Shown here piece after piece: positions 60,007 through 64,000 of a DNA stretch of 64,000 nucleotides; within the stretch, counting starts at the first letter, position 1; each line of letters starts with the position of its first letter. A program made the position numbers and the translations under genes. The notes under the pieces were generated by a model. That model saw only the letters and a program-made list of their open reading frames with translations, was not told the origin of the DNA and searched no databases. Origin of the DNA: Sphingorhabdus sp. (lineage in GTDB: Bacteria > Pseudomonadota > Alphaproteobacteria > Sphingomonadales > Sphingomonadaceae); the NCBI RefSeq assembly GCF_023910635.1, contig NZ_JAAVVZ010000002.1:186001-250000 (forward strand), written 5' to 3'.

Positions 60007-61886
60007 CGAGTAAGCGTATTATTCTCCGTCGATTGGCCTTCAGTGGTCCCACAGTGCCGACTGCCGAAATCCAACTCATCGATGGCCCTAATGTCATTTT
60101 CGGTGCGTCCAACACTGGCAAGTCATTCACTATCAAAGCGCTGAACTACATGTTCGGTGGATCGTCGCTGCTGCCGGAAATTGAGCAACGTGAGGGCTAT
60201 GAGGGCATATGGCTGGGGCTCACTCTACCCGGCGGGATTGACGTGACGCTCTATCGATCGCTTGCTGGGGGCGGCTTCAACGTGTTCGAAGGGTTAGAAG
60301 CACCGGCAGGCGAACGCGAAACTGTCGTGGAATTGGCTCCGAAATACCACGCTGGACATCCCGAAAACATCTCAACTTACTTACTCCATCCTATCGGTCT
60401 GGATGGAAAAATTCTTGTCAGAAATGAAAATGGCGAAAAGGCCACTTTTACGATTAGGACACTTGCGCCATTCCTATTTGTTGATGAAGGAAATATTATA
60501 TCAGAGGGGAGCCCTTTTCTCTCTGGGCAACGAGATTCGGCAACACTGGAAAAGAACGCTCTTCGTCTGCTACTAACCGGAGCAGACGACAGCTCAGTTG
60601 TTCCCGTTTTGCCGCCAAAAATTAGGAAGGCACAGCAAGCCGGCCAGCTCGCGCTTGTCGAGGAGATGATCGCGAATATCGATAAGGAGCTGGGGGAAGG
60701 CGGTCCAGATCGCCAGCAACTGCACGATCAACTTTCGAGGATCGAAATGTCTTTGCAATCTCTTCAAACCGATCTGATTGCTAGGCAGGACCGCATTGAC
60801 CAGCTGACAGTAGCACGCAGGACTGGCCTCGATGAGCTTAATTTGGCCAAGTCGAAGCGACGAGAAGGTTTAGTCACAATCGCTCGTTTCGAGGAGCTTG
60901 AACGAGTCTACGGCTCTGACATAGAACGACTTCAGGGACTTGAAGAAGGAGGGGGCCTTTTTGCGGTTCGCGCAGGCAGAGCCTGCCCATTATGCGGGGC
61001 GTCGGCTGAAGCGCATACGATGACTTACGACTCAAGCCAAATCGCAGAAGTCCGAAACGCAACTTTGCGGGAGATTGCCAAAATACAGAGTGAGCGGGAC
61101 GATTTGCGCTACACCCTTGCATCTGTGCGCGCTGAGCTTGACATCAACGAACAAGAAATCCTACGGATATTGGCCAAAATCGACGAAGCGGAAAATTCCC
61201 TATCTCAAGCGCGACCGGACGAAGCAGCATCACGTAAATTATACGAAGAGCGCGGTGATGTCAGAGACTCTTTAAGAATAACGCTTGAACTATTCAGGCA
61301 AAGGGACAAATTGCAGGTCCGCTTTTCGCAGTTATCCGCTTCGATCCCGAGAGGCCGTGGTGATGACAAACTATCTGTGGGTATCGACGGGCCGACCGGA
61401 CACGCTTTGGCTGCCAAGGTTCAAGAAGTGCTGTCCGCTTGGCAGTTCCCTAATAGTCCGACAGTTTCATTTAACGATGAAACACAAGACATTCGCTTGA
61501 ACGGCAAACCACGCGCAGCGAATGGAAAGGGCGTCAGGGCTATCCTTCACGCGGCTTCAAAAGTGGCTGCGCTACTGCTGTGTCAAGAGAAGGACCTCCC
61601 TCATCCTGGCTTTGTGGTGCTCGATACCCCGCTGCTAACTTATCGGGAACCTCTCAAAAATCCTAAACACGGTGAGCTGGCTGATGATGAAGCTGCTTTG
61701 AAGGCTACTTCGCTTCACGAAGCTTTCTATCAGCATCTGATTAGCCTGAAAGATCAGGCTCAAATCGTCGTCTTGGAGAACGCGGACCCTCCGTTATCGT
61801 TACGGGAGGAAATGAATATCATCACTTTCACCGGTGGAGGCGAAAATGACAGGTTTGGTTTGTTCCCTGCCCAAATACCCAGCTAA
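60003..61886 (+). CDS. ABC-three-component system SMC/Rad50-like ATPase
   Basis: This 627-residue ABC ATPase has an N-terminal Walker A GASNTGKS (34-41), long coiled coils (about 210-320 and 345-440) flanking a zinc-hook-like CPLCG (about 328-332), and a C-terminal half with FVVLDTPLLTY (Walker B region, about 536-546) and LENADPPL. The zinc-hook layout recalls Rad50/SMC proteins and ABC-3C ATPases. It likely senses or grips DNA and drives the effector. The frame is open upstream to 59967, but ATG 60003 overlaps the stop before it and gives the expected N-terminus (MTSKRIILRRLAFSG). Confidence 0.82.
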   Translation: MTSKRIILRRLAFSGPTVPTAEIQLIDGPNVIFGASNTGKSFTIKALNYMFGGSSLLPEIEQREGYEGIWLGLTLPGGIDVTLYRSLAGGGFNVFEGLEAPAGERETVVELAPKYHAGHPENISTYLLHPIGLDGKILVRNENGEKATFTIRTLAPFLFVDEGNIISEGSPFLSGQRDSATLEKNALRLLLTGADDSSVVPVLPPKIRKAQQAGQLALVEEMIANIDKELGEGGPDRQQLHDQLSRIEMSLQSLQTDLIARQDRIDQLTVARRTGLDELNLAKSKRREGLVTIARFEELERVYGSDIERLQGLEEGGGLFAVRAGRACPLCGASAEAHTMTYDSSQIAEVRNATLREIAKIQSERDDLRYTLASVRAELDINEQEILRILAKIDEAENSLSQARPDEAASRKLYEERGDVRDSLRITLELFRQRDKLQVRFSQLSASIPRGRGDDKLSVGIDGPTGHALAAKVQEVLSAWQFPNSPTVSFNDETQDIRLNGKPRAANGKGVRAILHAASKVAALLLCQEKDLPHPGFVVLDTPLLTYREPLKNPKHGELADDEAALKATSLHEAFYQHLISLKDQAQIVVLENADPPLSLREEMNIITFTGGGENDRFGLFPAQIPS

Positions 61887-62351
61887 CAAGCGCCCCAATG
61901 CGAATCCAGCCGGTCAATAACTGACACCACAACAGCGACCAATGTCGGATTTGGAGCAAAACTCCTGCTCGTTCCAATGTCGCAAATGTCTCGTTAGCGG
62001 AATTAGCCCTGCGATGAATGAACGTCCGTATTGGCCGCTTTCCTTGTAACACCAGACTGTCGGCACAGTCCAACGAAGCTGCCATATCAACTTTTCTGAT
62101 GCAATGTCTGCTTCGGCCAATTAGGGTGCCAAAAGTGGACAGGCGGGAAACAGCCAATTTTGTCGTACTTCATAGGTTTTGTTGGTCTGGGACTGCCAGT
62201 TCTGCTTGAATAACCCAGTATGGTGGAGTTGTATATTTGTGTCTAAATAATGCACTAAGGCCTCCTTGCCAAATGAACGGGCCAAGTCTATTATTTAACA
62301 TAAGATATATTATCGAACTTATTGATTGTAAGCGCTGGTCGAAGGAGCGCC
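61887..62351. other. Intergenic region after the ABC-3C operon, containing the right inverted repeat
   Basis: No gene. The right copy of the 38-base inverted repeat lies at 62173-62210. The rest contains short degenerate frames only. Confidence 0.5.
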
Positions 62352-62560
62352 GCGTGGAATCGCATTATATGTCCCCTGGCAACCTGACCCAGAATGCGTT
62401 TGTCGAGAGCTTCAATGGCAAACTGCGCGACGAAAGCCAAACGAGACGCTGTTCACGTTGCTGGCTCACGCACATGCTGAGCTGGCCGAATGACAGCACT
62501 ATTACAACACGGTCAGGCCGCACCCTCGCCGAGATCGCAAAACAATCAGGGCGGTGACTT
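62352..62560 (+). pseudogene. Relic of IS3-family transposase OrfB C-terminus
   Basis: MSPGNLTQNAFVESFNGKLRDE matches the conserved end of IS3 OrfB (family text: xPGKPxQNGFVESFNGRLRDE). After a frame change comes NETLFTLLAHAHAELAE, a stop, then QHYYNTVRPH, the known C-terminal pattern. Frameshift and stop make it a pseudogene. With the orfA relic at 57135 it suggests one IS3-type element split by about 5 kb. Confidence 0.75.
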
Positions 62561-62713
62561 CACTCTGGTTCGCGCTCTTCGTTGTGCGCGCCAGCTGCCT
62601 CAATGCCACTTCGTCAAAGTCGTTTCGCCATCCTAAAAGAAGACATAGATTTATACCTTTGGCGCTTTGGGAATATCTAAATTGAGTCAGACTCAACGCA
62701 GGTTGGTATCACA

Positions 62714-64000
62714 TCACGTTTCGGGCTTTAGATTGTGTCCAAAGTTCATGCCGACCATTGCGTTGAGTGCGGCGACGAGTTTTTCTTTCTCGGCTACCGG
62801 AATCGATTTGCCCATAATCTCGCCCATGATCTCGACCACGTCATCGGCTGCGTGGGTGTTGCGTTCGACCGGCGTTGACGCAACAACTTGATGTGCTTCA
62901 GGATTGACTGTGATTTCATCGGAAAGCTGGATCGTTGCTGCGCCGGGCGAACCTGCTCCCAGCGGAATGAACCAGAAGGAACAATCCGGGTTGCATTCGT
63001 TGGCTGGAAGTTGACTTATCGAGACCGAATAGCTCTCGCCATTTCTGATCGGTAGCATCGCTGATTGCGCATTTGTGAACGTAGTCTGCTGCCAGTTGGA
63101 ATAGAATGCGCCAGCATTGCCCCCAGTTGCGCGGGCCACCGCTCCCGAGCTGTTGGTTATGATGGTAGACGCCACCGCAAGTCCCCACTGACCTGCGAAG
63201 CCGGGTGAACCGACATAGCCGACAACAAACCCATCGGTATTAGCTTGATGCGTGCCCGCACCAATCGCCTGCGCTGAAGCCAAGGCAGCAACCGGGCCGC
63301 CATTGAGCGTCGTGCCTGTGATAATGGCTCCGCCATTGGCATAGAGGGCCCCGTTGACTTTCGCCGTCCCTAATGTTGAGCTTCCCGTGACGTTTAGATT
63401 CCCGCTGACTGCGGCAGTTGATAAATTGGTGTTGCCAGCAACTGAAAGCGCTCCAGAGAGCGTTGCGCTCTGCAGGGCAGATGCCTCTGTTACTGTAAGT
63501 GTACCGCCCACAGTCGCGACGCCCGATACGGCAAGGCTGGACGCGACAAGATCGGGATTTTGGACGGAAACCGCGGTGGAGAGCGAGGCGGTGATTGGCC
63601 GCCCTCCGCAAAACGCCGCTGTAACTACAACGGTAAACACCGTATCGGCAGTCAAAGGCACACCGGACCATTTTCCAATCTCTGCCGGTGTGACCTGTTG
63701 CTGGCCCTGACTCGGGTCGCTGTAATAAATGGTGACAGCGGTGGTATCGACAACCGACGAATTCCATACCAGCGCCACAGTCGTACCATGTGGTACCTGC
63801 GACACCGCATTAAAGGCACTGCCCTGCTGCACCGTCGCGGTCAGGCTGTCGAAGAAAAAGCCATAGGGAAAGGTGGTGATGGTGAAAGAACCAAAACGGG
63901 GCGCGCTGCCGCTGACCATCTCTTTGATTTGCACCGTGCTGGAGGCAGGCGTTGTTACCGTGGGGAAATCGTAGATTTCAAGCGTGATCGAGGCACCTGC
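62714..64000 (-). CDS. Beta-repeat surface or tail-fibre-like protein (5' end outside window)
   Basis: The frame is open from 62714 through the right edge, so at least 428 residues are present and the N-terminus is missing. The middle (about 145-240 of the visible part) is a ladder of short units such as GVATVGGTLTV, GALSVAGNTNL and GNLNVTGSSTLG, typical of beta-solenoid or phage-fibre-like proteins. A globular Ser/Asn-rich part and a helical C-terminus (VVEIMGEIMGKSIPVAEKEKL) follow. I recognise no exact family; a surface adhesin or fibre-like protein is the best guess. Confidence 0.6.
   Translation of the reverse strand, partial: AGASITLEIYDFPTVTTPASSTVQIKEMVSGSAPRFGSFTITTFPYGFFFDSLTATVQQGSAFNAVSQVPHGTTVALVWNSSVVDTTAVTIYYSDPSQGQQQVTPAEIGKWSGVPLTADTVFTVVVTAAFCGGRPITASLSTAVSVQNPDLVASSLAVSGVATVGGTLTVTEASALQSATLSGALSVAGNTNLSTAAVSGNLNVTGSSTLGTAKVNGALYANGGAIITGTTLNGGPVAALASAQAIGAGTHQANTDGFVVGYVGSPGFAGQWGLAVASTIITNSSGAVARATGGNAGAFYSNWQQTTFTNAQSAMLPIRNGESYSVSISQLPANECNPDCSFWFIPLGAGSPGAATIQLSDEITVNPEAHQVVASTPVERNTHAADDVVEIMGEIMGKSIPVAEKEKLVAALNAMVGMNFGHNLKPET

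Larger units (their letters stand above)
57223..62210. mobile_element. About 5-kb accessory segment bounded by 38-bp inverted repeats
   Basis: Bases 57223-57260 and 62173-62210 are inverted copies with 33 of 38 matches (core AAGCAGAACTGGCAGT), and weaker similarity continues outward (GACACA-ATATAC-AC). The segment holds an esterase and a three-gene ABC-3C system and has relics of IS3 orfA on the left and orfB on the right. No recombinase gene lies inside, so how it moved, or if it still can, is unknown. Confidence 0.5.

Noticed and set aside
61828-62157. Minus-strand open frame of 109 codons after the ABC-3C operon
   Set aside because: It overlaps the ATPase end, has no ribosome site or family likeness, and composition looks non-coding.

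Overview
The window looks like a chromosomal segment of a sphingomonad alphaproteobacterium (family Sphingomonadaceae; a Sphingorhabdus/Sphingopyxis-like relative is my guess). The evidence is two TonB-dependent receptors of the Caulobacter/sphingomonad type, a sphingolipid gene set led by serine palmitoyltransferase, the aroA-cmk-rpsA-ihfB order, the obgE-proB pair and sphingomonad-style palindromic repeats. No plasmid or phage backbone is visible.

Layout. (1) 1-12057: an alpha-glucan (starch/maltodextrin) locus. A minus-strand operon (TonB receptor, flavin halogenase, secreted GH13 amylase, GH13 alpha-glucosidase, GH97 cut by the window edge) lies divergent from a LacI-type regulator and an MFS sugar transporter. 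Several genes are joined by ATGA overlaps, and ATACGT-centred near-palindromes sit where LacI operators would be expected. (2) 12151-12293: a tiny inverted-repeat element with a transposase relic. (3) 12553-22289: a second catabolic operon (TonB receptor, Tat-type sulfatase, esterase, GH3, GPH transporter) with a TetR regulator and a divergent PhyH dioxygenase. It probably handles a sulfated and/or acylated glycoside. (4) 22674-31943: tamA-tamB, a lipoprotein, a GST and comM, with a structured repeat element between the last two. (5) 32007-41165: housekeeping genes (tRNA-Leu, ihfB, rpsA, cmk, aroA, a FYDLN-acid protein, tRNA-Ala, obgE, proB). (6) 39921-49107: a sphingolipid region: reductase, ACP, serine palmitoyltransferase, DUF1275 protein, Tam41-like nucleotidyltransferase, DGK/ceramide-kinase-like enzyme, DUF2141 protein, then lptF-lptG and a GNAT-type protein that I think is the bacterial ceramide synthase. 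(7) 49187-55842: small conserved and hypothetical genes plus repeats. (8) 56072-62560: accessory DNA: an IS630-type element, relics of an IS3-type element, and between them a roughly 5 kb segment bounded by 38-bp inverted repeats. This segment carries an esterase and a three-gene ABC-three-component (ABC-3C) conflict system with a restriction-nuclease-like effector. (9) 62714-64000: a repetitive beta-rich protein that runs off the right edge.

The most interesting items are the ABC-3C island, the lptFG/ceramide-synthase linkage, and a repeat element present in two full copies. The two copies differ by paired changes on both sides of their stems, as expected if folding is conserved.
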